A stretch of 64,000 bases of DNA from Nocardia ignorata NBRC 108230 (GTDB taxonomy: Bacteria; Actinomycetota; Actinomycetes; Mycobacteriales; Mycobacteriaceae), in NCBI RefSeq assembly GCF_001612905.1, contig NZ_BDBI01000040.1:1-64000 (forward strand), given 5' to 3'. The first letter of the stretch is position 1, and every line of letters begins with the position of its first letter. Below the pieces are notes generated by a model that worked only from the letters and a program-made list of their open reading frames with translations, had not been told where the DNA came from and searched no databases. Made by a program: the position numbers and the translations under genes. Below, in pieces: positions 14,000-22,600 of the stretch.

Positions 14000-16290
14000 C
14001 ACTCCTGTTTCGCCCGGTCGGCCACCAGCAACTGCCCGAGAGCGATCCCACCGTCGTTCGGCGGAACCTGCCGATGGCTGTACACCGCCAGTCCGGCGCG
14101 TTCGAGCATCACCATGCAGTTGACCAGCAGGAACTCATTGAGGAACACGCCGCCGGAGAGCACCACCTGCCGAATACCGTTGGTGTCGGCCAGGTTCCGG
14201 CACTGCCGGACGACCATGGCGACGACCCCGCTGTGGAACCGCCTGCTGATCCGTTCGAGCGCGGTCCCGGCGGCCAGGTCGGCCGCGATCGCACGGATCA
14301 CCGGCCGGTGGTCGACTTCTCCTGCGGTGTAGCCGAATTCGTAGCCGTCGATGAGCGTGAGGTCGCGATCGAGCAGACCCTCGAGTTCGATCGGGCCCTG
14401 CGCCTCGTATTCGGCCCTCGAACACACGCCGAGCAGAGCCGCTACCGCGTCGAACAACCGACCCATACTCGTCACCTCGGGCGAGTTGATGCCACGGGCG
14501 CACATGGTCGCGTAGACGTGTCTGCGGTCGTCATCGAGCGTCGCCAGCACCGAAAAGATCTGCACCGCAGCATCGATGGACCCGAGCGCGTCGACAGCGA
14601 CAGCGACACCCGTCCGGATCGGTTCGCGCACAGCCTGATCGCCGCCGATCAGGGCCACCCGCCGCAGATGCGCTGCCCGTTCGACCTTGCCGTAGTCACC
14701 GACCAGGAACTCACCGCCCCAGATGGTGCCGTCCGTGCCGTACCCGGCACCGTCGAACACCACGCCGACCGCGGGCCCGTCGAGCTTGTTCTCCGCCAGG
14801 CAGGCCGCCATGTGCGCGTGATGGTGCTGCACCGCGATCGGCTCACCTGTCTCACCGATACCACTGTGGCCCATATTGATCCGGAAGTCCGGGTGCATGT
14901 CGTACACCCCGGCCTCGGGTCGCAGGTCGTACAGCGAGGCCAGGTGGGCAGCGGTTCGGCGGTGCGATTCGAACGTCTCGTCGTTCTTCAGATCACCGAT
15001 GTGCTGGCTCAGATACACCCGCGTGCCGGCCGACAGCGCGACCGTCGTCTTGAGTTCGGCGCCATAGGCGACCAGTGGCCGCAGCGGACGACCCACCTCC
15101 ACCGGGTACGGCGCGTACCCACGCGCGCGGCGCAGGAAGGTCAGTAGTGGTCCGTCCAGATCCGGGTGGATCGTTACCCGGACCACGGAATCGTCGACCC
15201 TGGACTCGATTTCGCGGTCGTGGTACAGGATCGCGTCCGCGATCTCGAACAGGTGCGCCAGCGCGTCCTCATTGCGGTGCACGATGGGGTATCCCGACAC
15301 ATTGCCGCTGGTCATCACGAGCACATCGGTGTCGGCCTCGTCGAGCAGCAGGTGGTGATGCGGTGCCGAGGGCAGCATCACTCCCAGGTTCGGATTCCGT
15401 GGCGCGACACTCTCCGGTACCGCGCCAGTATGCTTGCGTGCCAACAGGATCGGCCGAGCGGGCGAACGCAGCACCTGCTCCTCCGCAGGCGACAGTTCGA
15501 CGATCCGGTGCGCCGTGTCCAGATCCCGCACCATCACCGCGAACGGTTTCGAATCGCGCCGCTTGCGCTTACGCAGCAGTGCCACCGAGTCGGCATTCAT
15601 CGCATCGACGGCCAGGTGGAAACCGCCGACACTCTTCACCGCGACGATCCGACCGTCCGACAGCTCACGCACACTCCGGCTCAACGCGTCCTCGTGCACC
15701 GTCCCGTCGGGGTAGGCGAGCAACAGCCTCGGCCCACAGTCCGCGCAGGCGTTCGGCTGTGCGTGAAACCGCCTGCTCATCGGATTCCGGTATTCCGCAT
15801 CGCAATTCGCGCACATCGTGAACGCGTGCATGGTGGTCTGCGATCGGTCGTAGGGCAACGCGCGGATGATCGAATACCGTGGCCCGCAGTTGGTGCAGTT
15901 GATGAACGGGTAGCGATAGCGCCGGTCGGCCGGGTCGCGCAGCTCGGCGAGACAGTCCGCACACACGTGGGTGTCGGCGGGGACGAGCGCCACCTTCTCC
16001 CCCGTGTGCTCGCTGTGCACGATCTCGAAACTCGACGCGCCCGACCCGCCCGCCACCCGGCTCAGCGCCACCACCCGGTCCACCCGAGCCAGCTCGGGCG
16101 CCCGGTCGGCCAGCTCGGCGCAGAACGATTCCAGCGCGGCTGCGGCGCCGCTCGCCTCGACGAGCACGCCCTCTGGATCGTTGCGCACCCAGCCCGTGAG
16201 CTGCCGTTCGCGGGCGAGTTTGTAGACGAACGGGCGGTACCCCACGCCCTGTACGACCCCGGTGACCCTGATCTGCCAGGTGGCGGTCAT
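13999..16290 (-). CDS. hypF: HypF carbamoyltransferase
   Basis: 763 residues, full length. The N-terminal acylphosphatase domain (VTGVVQGVGYRPFVYKLA) is followed by two C-x2-C-x18-C-x2-C zinc fingers (CADC...CTNC, CANC...CADC), a YrdC domain (KRRDSKPFAVM) and a Kae1-like C-terminal domain with the metal site HHHAHMAACLAEN. HypF transfers the carbamoyl group of carbamoyl phosphate to the C-terminal Cys of HypE; HypE dehydrates it to a thiocyanate that provides CN for [NiFe]-hydrogenase. hypE is 10 bp upstream, but hypC, hypD, hypA, hypB and hydrogenase genes are absent from the window. The partners here are a StrR-type regulator, a cysteine hydrolase and a transporter. Confidence 0.95.
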   Translation of the reverse strand: MTATWQIRVTGVVQGVGYRPFVYKLARERQLTGWVRNDPEGVLVEASGAAAALESFCAELADRAPELARVDRVVALSRVAGGSGASSFEIVHSEHTGEKVALVPADTHVCADCLAELRDPADRRYRYPFINCTNCGPRYSIIRALPYDRSQTTMHAFTMCANCDAEYRNPMSRRFHAQPNACADCGPRLLLAYPDGTVHEDALSRSVRELSDGRIVAVKSVGGFHLAVDAMNADSVALLRKRKRRDSKPFAVMVRDLDTAHRIVELSPAEEQVLRSPARPILLARKHTGAVPESVAPRNPNLGVMLPSAPHHHLLLDEADTDVLVMTSGNVSGYPIVHRNEDALAHLFEIADAILYHDREIESRVDDSVVRVTIHPDLDGPLLTFLRRARGYAPYPVEVGRPLRPLVAYGAELKTTVALSAGTRVYLSQHIGDLKNDETFESHRRTAAHLASLYDLRPEAGVYDMHPDFRINMGHSGIGETGEPIAVQHHHAHMAACLAENKLDGPAVGVVFDGAGYGTDGTIWGGEFLVGDYGKVERAAHLRRVALIGGDQAVREPIRTGVAVAVDALGSIDAAVQIFSVLATLDDDRRHVYATMCARGINSPEVTSMGRLFDAVAALLGVCSRAEYEAQGPIELEGLLDRDLTLIDGYEFGYTAGEVDHRPVIRAIAADLAAGTALERISRRFHSGVVAMVVRQCRNLADTNGIRQVVLSGGVFLNEFLLVNCMVMLERAGLAVYSHRQVPPNDGGIALGQLLVADRAKQE

Positions 16291-16300
16291 GGCGGCCCGG

Positions 16301-17317
16301 TCAGCACAGGCGGGGCAGCTCGGCGCCCCGCAGCGGTTGCAGTGTCGATTCGCGTCCGTCGGCGTCGCGCAGCACGACCGCGGCGCCGTCCCGGCCGGTC
16401 ACCTCGCCGATCACCGTGGCGTGCCTGCCGTACTCGTGCCCGCGCAGTGCGGCCACGATGTCGGGGGCGGCGGCCTGGTCGGCGAAGATCGCCAGGCAGC
16501 CCTCGTTGGCGCAGTTCAGCGGGTTGATGCCGAGCATGTCCGCCGCCATCGCGGTCTCGTGCTGGATGGGCAGCGACTGCTCATCGATGGTGATGGCCTT
16601 GCCCATGCGGCCCGCGTATTCGTGCAGCACCGCCGAGAGACCACCGCGCGTCACGTCACGCATCGACCGCACCGCCTCGCGCGGCACCGCCGCGAAGACG
16701 CCGTCGATCATCAGGTTGAGCGGCGCGCAGTCGCTGAGCACCCGGCTCTCGAAGCCGAGCCCCTCGCGGATGGAGAGCAGGTGCACCGTGTGATTGCCGA
16801 TCGGACCCGACAGGATCACCGCGTCGCCGGGGCGGACCGCGTCCATCCGCAGCGGTTCGCGCAGGAAGAACCCGACACCACTGGTGTTGAGGTACAGCTG
16901 ATCGGCCTCGCCCGCCCGCACCACCTTCGTGTCACCGCACACGATCTGCACCCTCGCCTCGCGCGCGGTCTCCCGCACCGACGTGAGCACGCGCTCGAGC
17001 TGGTCGAACGACAAGCCGGCCTCGAGAATGAGTCCGAGGGTGAGATAGCGCGGCACCGCACCCGAGACGGCCAGGTCGTTGACGGTGCCGCAGACCGCGA
17101 TCTTGCCGATGTCGCCGTTGCCGAAGAACGGCGGGTCGACTACGAAACTGTCGGTGGTCATCGCGATCCGGTCGCCCTCCACGGGCAGGACCGCGCTGTC
17201 CTCCATCTCCCCCACGTATACGTCGCCGAGGGTGCGGGCGATGAAGTCGACCAGCTCGCCCGAGAGCACAGCGCCGGTGCCGTGGTCGAGCTGGATGTGC
17301 TGCGTGGCCACGGTCAT
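16301..17317 (-). CDS. hypE: HypE carbamoyl dehydratase
   Basis: 338 residues with PurM-like ATP-binding and C-terminal domains (DSFVVDPPFFGNGDIGKIAVCGTVNDLAVSGA near 56-88; VCGDTKVV). It ends in PRLC, which matches the family PR(I/V)C tail whose last cysteine is carbamoylated by HypF and dehydrated to thiocyanate. The active tail is therefore intact. ATG at 17317 overlaps the cysteine hydrolase stop as ATGA. Only hypE and hypF of the usual hyp set are present, inside a regulated biosynthetic locus. Confidence 0.95.
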   Translation of the reverse strand: MTVATQHIQLDHGTGAVLSGELVDFIARTLGDVYVGEMEDSAVLPVEGDRIAMTTDSFVVDPPFFGNGDIGKIAVCGTVNDLAVSGAVPRYLTLGLILEAGLSFDQLERVLTSVRETAREARVQIVCGDTKVVRAGEADQLYLNTSGVGFFLREPLRMDAVRPGDAVILSGPIGNHTVHLLSIREGLGFESRVLSDCAPLNLMIDGVFAAVPREAVRSMRDVTRGGLSAVLHEYAGRMGKAITIDEQSLPIQHETAMAADMLGINPLNCANEGCLAIFADQAAAPDIVAALRGHEYGRHATVIGEVTGRDGAAVVLRDADGRESTLQPLRGAELPRLC

Positions 17318-17898
17318 GGTGTCTTGGTCTCCTTGCGCGGGATGCCGCCGGTGGTGTCGATGAGCCGCAGGATCTCGGCGGAGTCGGCGACGGTGGCGCA
17401 GTAGCTCTCCAGCCAGTCCAGCGCCCGCACCCGGTCGGCCTCCTGCGCCGAGAACACGCAGTCGCCGGGCACCGCGACGATGTAGCCGCGGAAGAAGGCG
17501 TCGGCGGCGGTGGTCTGGATACAGATCTGGGTCTGCAGACCGATCAGCACCAGCGCTTCCACGCCCTCGGCCTGGAGCCGGTCGTGCAGGTCGGTTTCGT
17601 AGAAGCCGCTGTCCTTACTGCGTTCCTGGATCACGTCGTCGGGCTCGACGAATTCGCGGATCACCTCGGCGCCGGGAGTTCCGCGCAGTGCCGGTACGCG
17701 ACCGTCGTAACGCTCGGCCAGCGGGTCGTCGGGCTGATTCAAAAGTTGCAGGTGATAAACCGTGCAGCCCCGCTTGCGCATCTCGGTCAGGAATTCGTTC
17801 ACCCGCGGCGTCGCAGCCGCGATAGCGGCTTCCCGCTCGGGATTCTTCCCCACGATGTCGTATTGCAGTCCACTGGTGACAACGGCGATTTTGGACAT
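17314..17898 (-). CDS. Isochorismatase-superfamily cysteine hydrolase with missing catalytic Asp
   Basis: 194 residues. The superfamily uses an Asp-Lys-Cys triad. Lys95 (ERSKDSGFYETDL) and Cys126 (GLQTQICIQTTAADA) are present. The first motif, normally (L)xxVDMQxxF, reads AVVTSGLQYDIVG, so the position of the catalytic Asp holds Gly or Ser; Asp14 lies four residues later and might not substitute. Relatives hydrolyse isochorismate, nicotinamide, N-carbamoyl compounds and amides. It lies between the regulator (42-bp gap) and hypE (ATGA overlap). A carbamoyl-related substrate would fit HypF chemistry, but this is inference. Confidence 0.8.
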   Translation of the reverse strand: MSKIAVVTSGLQYDIVGKNPEREAAIAAATPRVNEFLTEMRKRGCTVYHLQLLNQPDDPLAERYDGRVPALRGTPGAEVIREFVEPDDVIQERSKDSGFYETDLHDRLQAEGVEALVLIGLQTQICIQTTAADAFFRGYIVAVPGDCVFSAQEADRVRALDWLESYCATVADSAEILRLIDTTGGIPRKETKTP

Positions 17899-17940
17899 GC
17901 CGATCCTTAGGTCCGTAAGAATGGGAAACAGCTCGGAAGT

Positions 17941-18930
17941 TCAGGCCGAACGGGCGCCCGGCGAATTACCGTACGCATTATCGGAAGCGGCTTGCAGGGC
18001 CTGGGCGATATTCGCCCAATTGGCCGCGCATTGATTGGCGAGTTCGATCACATGGTAGGAGGAATGGGGTCGCACGAATTCGACGATCTTCTCGGCGTCG
18101 CCCGCGTTCACCGCGTGCTGATGCAGCCACCGCAGCAATTCGCGACCGCCGACGCTCATCCGCAGCGCCGGGTCGCGCGAGAGCACGGCGAGCAGGGCGT
18201 CGAGGTCCACCTGCTTCTTGTGCGGTGTCGGCGCGAGCCGGTCGTTCTCCGCCGGTCCACCGGGCACCGGAGTCCTGGTGTCGTCGGGCTGGACGAGCGG
18301 GCCCATGCCGCTTTCCAGGCGGGCCCGGACGTCGCGGACGGTCGACGGTGAGAGGCCCACTTCGCGGGCGATGGAACGCAGCGAGGCATCGGGGCGGGCC
18401 AGCAGGAGTTCGGCGGCCGTTTTGCGCGCCGAATTCGTGTCGACCGGCCGGAGCCTGCCGTCACTGCCGAGCCGATGACTCGCTTGCGACGTATCGCCGG
18501 TACCGCTTCTGATCGACGCCACAGTTTTCGCGGAAAGCCCCGCAGCGGTGGCGATCGATCGATTCGACCAGTGCGGATGGGAACGGATGATGCGTTCCGC
18601 CGCGGCCCGGCGATCGGCCAGCGACAGGGGCAGGCCGTGCCGCACGTTCTCCTGCACGCCGAGAATGAACGCCAATTCTTCGGAACCATCGACCATATAC
18701 GCGTCGATGTGCGTAAGGCCTTTACGTAGCGCCGCGTTCGTCCGGTGAAATCCGTCGATGATCCGATTCGTCGGACGATGGACGAGAATGGGCGGCATAG
18801 GCCATTCCGCCTCGACCAGCCGCTCGATATGTGCGGGGTCCTCCCCTTCGAATCGGGGGGAGCCCGCCATGACGAGCGAGGCGATTTCCACAGACTGTTT
18901 TACCCGGTTGGATTTCAGCGGGCGATTCAC
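17941..18930 (-). CDS. StrR/NovG-type ParB-fold pathway-specific transcriptional regulator
   Basis: 329 residues. The N-terminal ParB-like domain has SPRFEGEDPAHIERLVEAE, PPILVHRPTNRIIDGFHR and then HGLPLSLADRRAAAERII, the pattern of StrR, NovG and related activators of antibiotic clusters. Two helix-turn-helix segments follow (SIATAAGLSAKTVASIR about 125-142; SIAREVGLSPSTVRDVRARL about 180-200). The C-terminal 100 residues are variable. GTG at 18930 is preceded by a purine-rich GGGGGG stretch. It heads the operon with the cysteine hydrolase, hypE, hypF and the transporter. A StrR-like inverted repeat lies 183 bp upstream and a second before the UbiA operon, implying autoregulation and cluster control. 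Confidence 0.9.
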   Translation of the reverse strand: MNRPLKSNRVKQSVEIASLVMAGSPRFEGEDPAHIERLVEAEWPMPPILVHRPTNRIIDGFHRTNAALRKGLTHIDAYMVDGSEELAFILGVQENVRHGLPLSLADRRAAAERIIRSHPHWSNRSIATAAGLSAKTVASIRSGTGDTSQASHRLGSDGRLRPVDTNSARKTAAELLLARPDASLRSIAREVGLSPSTVRDVRARLESGMGPLVQPDDTRTPVPGGPAENDRLAPTPHKKQVDLDALLAVLSRDPALRMSVGGRELLRWLHQHAVNAGDAEKIVEFVRPHSSYHVIELANQCAANWANIAQALQAASDNAYGNSPGARSA

Positions 18931-19112
18931 CTATCAAGCCCCCCAGTCTTTCAAGCTGTGCATCGATATCAAGATCAAGAGCCGCGTAAAAAAATATCGC
19001 AGTGAGTCAATTCGGGCAAGTGTTCGATCCGAGACCCTCGCCCACGGTCGACGCGCCGGTCAGGGCGCCGCGGCGCCCCACCCGACCGACCGGTAACCAA
19101 CCGACCTGACGG

Positions 19113-19142
19113 TGTCCAACTGGTGAAACCCACAGTTGGACA
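19113..19142. promoter_or_regulatory. StrR-type operator upstream of the regulator operon
   Basis: A perfect 10-bp inverted repeat, TGTCCAACTG-N10-CAGTTGGACA. It shares arms and spacing with the site at 12175-12202 (consensus GTsCAACyG-N10-CrGTTGsAC) and resembles the published StrR operator GTTCGACTG-N11-CAGTCGAAC. Its centre is about 195 bp upstream of the regulator GTG. Confidence 0.75.
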
Positions 19143-19496
19143 AGCTCCTTCATGCCTCGAAGTCACGATCCGGCCGGCTGGCGCGCCGAGAATAGAATGG
19201 TCTATGCAACTCACAGCCACGAGCGCACTCAGGTGAGAATGCGAATTCGCCCGGGAATTATTTCCACGGACCGAACAAACTGGACGATAGATCAATTCCA
19301 TCTTGTTTCAGATCACGGCCGAGCATCCGCCCAAGCACCCCCGAACCCCCGGCCCCCACACCCGCCGCGATGCAAGCCCCATCGACACGCGGGCCCTTCC
19401 GCGGCGATCCCGGAACGAGCCGCAACGGCCATGCGCCGAATCAACCCCTGAACTGCGACGTTAGGATGATCCTCAGCTCCGGGAAGACATCGAAGC

Positions 19497-19538
19497 TACC
19501 CACCGGTAACATAGAATCCGTACCCCTACTGGCGGGTA
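19497..19538 (+). promoter_or_regulatory. Paired fatty-acid regulon operators before etfD
   Basis: Two 12-bp palindrome-like sites, TACCCACCGGTA (19497-19508) and TACTGGCGGGTA (19527-19538, reverse complement TACCCGCCAGTA), start 30 bp apart and end 70 bp before the etfD ATG. Closely matching pairs precede fadE5 and fadA2/fabG4. A TetR-family fatty-acid repressor (FasR/FdmR type) is the likely binder. Confidence 0.65.
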
Positions 19539-19608
19539 ACTTGGACCGTACTATGATGCGACCTGGGACGAGCGGCACCGCGTCGCTTCGTGAACGAAAG
19601 GCCACAGC

Positions 19609-22600
19609 ATGAGCCCCATATCTTTGACGTTGGGCATCATCTCCATTCTGGTCGGTGTCCCCGCGTGGATCGGGTTCGGCCTCGCCATCCGGAAGATGGC
19701 TCGGACGATCATGCTCGGGCAGCCTGCCCCCGACCGGTTCACTCCGTTCGTGCCGCGGTTCGCCACCATGATCAAGGAGTTCGCCGCGCACACGCGCATG
19801 GTGAAGTTCCGGACCGTCGGCTGGGCGCACTGGCTCGTCATGGTCGGCTTCATGCTCGGCTTCGTCACGGTCTTCCAGGCGCAGGGGCAGATCTTCAGCC
19901 CCACGTTCACCTGGCCGCTGGTCGGTAACACCTTCGTCTACCACCTGCTCGACGAACTGCTCGCGCTCGGCACCATCATCGGTGCGATCGTGCTGATCGT
20001 CATCCGTCAGCTGAACCACCCCCGCGTCCCCGCCCGGCAGTCGCGCTTCTCCGGCTCCAACTTCTTCGCCGCCTACTTCGTCGAGCTCATCGTGCTCGTC
20101 GAGGGCATCAGCATGCTCGGCGCGAAGTCCCTCGTCCTGGCCTACACCGGCGAATCCCACGCCAGCAGCGACTTCGTCAGCATGCACATCGCCTCGGTGC
20201 TGCCCGCCAGCGCGGAAGCGGTGTCGGTGTTCGCCTTCTTCAAGCTGATGGCCGCGCTGGTCTGGGTCGTCGTGGTGAGCCGCAACGTCAACTGGGGCGT
20301 CGCCTGGCACCGTTTCGCCGCGTTCCCCAACATCTACTTCAAGCGTGAGGCCGACGGCGGCGTCGCCCTCGGCGCCGCCAAGCCGATGATGTCGGACGGC
20401 AAGGTCCTCACCATCGAGAACGTCGACCCCGACACCGACACCCTCGGCGCGGGCAAGATGGAGGACTTCTCCTGGAAGGGTTGGCTCGACTTCACCACCT
20501 GCACCGAGTGTGGTCGCTGCCAGTCGCAGTGCCCCGCCTGGAACACCGGTAAGCCGCTCTCGCCCAAGCTGCTCATCATGTCGCTGCGCGACCACGGCTA
20601 CGCCAAGGCGCCCTACCTGCTGGCCGGCGGCCGCAAGGACATGGGCGGCGACGAGATCGGCCTGGTCGACGCCGACGGCAAGCCCGACGAGGCCAAGCTG
20701 GCCGAGATCACCGAGGAAGCCCGCACCGAGGCCGAGCGCCCGCTCGTCGGCGGCGAGGATGTGCACGGTGTGATCGACCCCGAGGTGCTGTGGAGCTGCA
20801 CCACCTGTGGTGCCTGTGTGGAGCAGTGCCCCGTCGACATCGAGCACGTCGACCACATCATCGATATGCGCCGCTACCAGGTGCTGATCGAGTCGGAGTT
20901 CCCCTCCGAGCTCGCCGGTCTGTTCAAGAACCTGGAGAACAAGGGCAACCCGTGGGGCCAGAACTCCAAGGACCGCCTCAACTGGATCAAGGAAGTCGAT
21001 TTCGACATCCCGGTCTTCGGTAAGGACGCCGACAGCTTCGACGGCTACGAATACCTGTTCTGGGTCGGTTGCGCCGGCGCCTACGAGGACCGCGCCAAGA
21101 AGACCACCAAGGCCGTCGCCGAACTCCTCGCCACCGCGGGCACCAAGTTCATGGTGCTCGGCGCGGAGGAGACCTGCACCGGTGACTCGGCTCGCCGCGC
21201 GGGCAACGAGTTCCTCTTCCAGCAGTTGGCGATGCAGAACATCGAGGTCATCAACTCGGTGTTCGAGGGTGTCGAGCAGTCGAAGAAGAAGATCGTCGTC
21301 ACCTGTGCGCACTGCTTCAACGCGCTCAACAACGAGTACCCGCAGGTCGGTGGCACCTACGAGGTCGTGCACCACACCCAGCTGCTGAACCGCCTGGTGC
21401 GGCAGAAGAAGCTGGTCCCGGTGGCCACGGTGTCGCAGAACATCACCTACCACGACCCCTGCTACCTCGGTCGCCACAACAAGATCTACAACGCGCCGCG
21501 TGAGTTGATGGAAGCCTCCGGTTCGACCCTGGTCGAAATGCCGCGCCACGGCGAACGTTCCATGTGCTGTGGTGCCGGTGGTGCCCGCATGTGGATGGAG
21601 GAGCAGCTCGGCAAGCGCATCAACGTCGACCGTGTCGACGAGGCGCTGTCCACCAACCCGACCAAGATCGCCACGGGTTGCCCGTTCTGCCGCGTCATGC
21701 TCAACGACGGCGTCACCGCGCGTCAGGAGCAGGGCCAGGGCGAGGGCGTCGAGGTGGTCGACGTGTCGCAGCTGATGCTCGACTCGATCACCCGCATCGA
21801 TGCCGCCGAGCTGTCGGCGAACCTGCTCGTCGTCCAGGAGCCGAAGGCCGAACCCGAGCCGGAGCCCGAACCCGAGCCGGAGCCGGTCGCCGAGGCACCC
21901 GCCGAAGCTGCCCCCAAGGCCGCGCCGGCTGGTGGCGGACTCGGTATGAAGGGTGCCGCGAAGGCCCCCGGTGGCGGTCTCGGCATGAAGGGTGCCGCCA
22001 AGGCGCCCGGCGCGAAGGCCCCTGCCGCCGAAGCGGAGTCGGCCCCGGCCGCGCCCGCCAAGGGTCTCGGCATGAAGGGCGGGGCGAAGGCGCCCGGTGG
22101 CGGCCTCGGTATGAAGGGCGGTGCCAAGGCTCCGGGCGCGAAGGCATCCGCTACCGAAGCTCCGGCCGCCGAATCGGCCCCCGAGACCACCGCTCCCCCG
22201 GTCAAGGGTCTCGGCATGAAGGGTGGCGCCAAAGCCCCCGGTGGCGGACTCGGCATGAAGGGCGGCGCGAAGGCGCCCGGCGCCAAGGCTCCGGCCGCCG
22301 ATGCGGCTGCTGATGCGGCTCCGGCTGCGGAAGCGCCCGCCGAAGCTGCTGCCACGGAGACCAAGCCCACGGTCGCCGCCAAGGGCCTCGCCATGAAGTC
22401 CGGCTTCAAGCGCCCCGGCCCCAAGGCTCCGGGCGCCCCCAAGCCCGCGGAATCGGCACAGGCCCCCGCCGCCCCGGCCGCGGACCCCGCGACCGAGTCC
22501 GCACCGGCCCCCGAAGCCCCTGCCGCCGAATCGGTTTCGACCCCCACCGAAACCAAGCCGACCGTCGCCGCCAAGGGCCTCGCCATGAAGTCCGGCTTCA

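Larger units (their letters stand above)
18931..19608. other. 678-bp intergenic region between the regulator and etfD
   Basis: No supported gene. It holds the StrR-type operator (19113-19142) serving the regulator on the left and the paired fatty-acid operators (19497-19538) serving etfD on the right. The first 80 bp contain an A-rich segment (GTAAAAAAATATCG near 18987). Short open frames here lack ribosome-binding sites and look random. The boundary between the biosynthetic locus and the conserved chromosome probably lies here. Confidence 0.7.

Noticed and set aside
13999..17317. A hydrogenase maturation locus
   Set aside because: hypA, B, C, D and hydrogenase subunits are absent in at least 13 kb on both sides; the neighbours are a cluster-type regulator and transporters.
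18975..19301. Short minus-strand frame in the etfD/regulator intergenic region
   Set aside because: No ribosome-binding site, no homology, and it overlaps the StrR-type operator.
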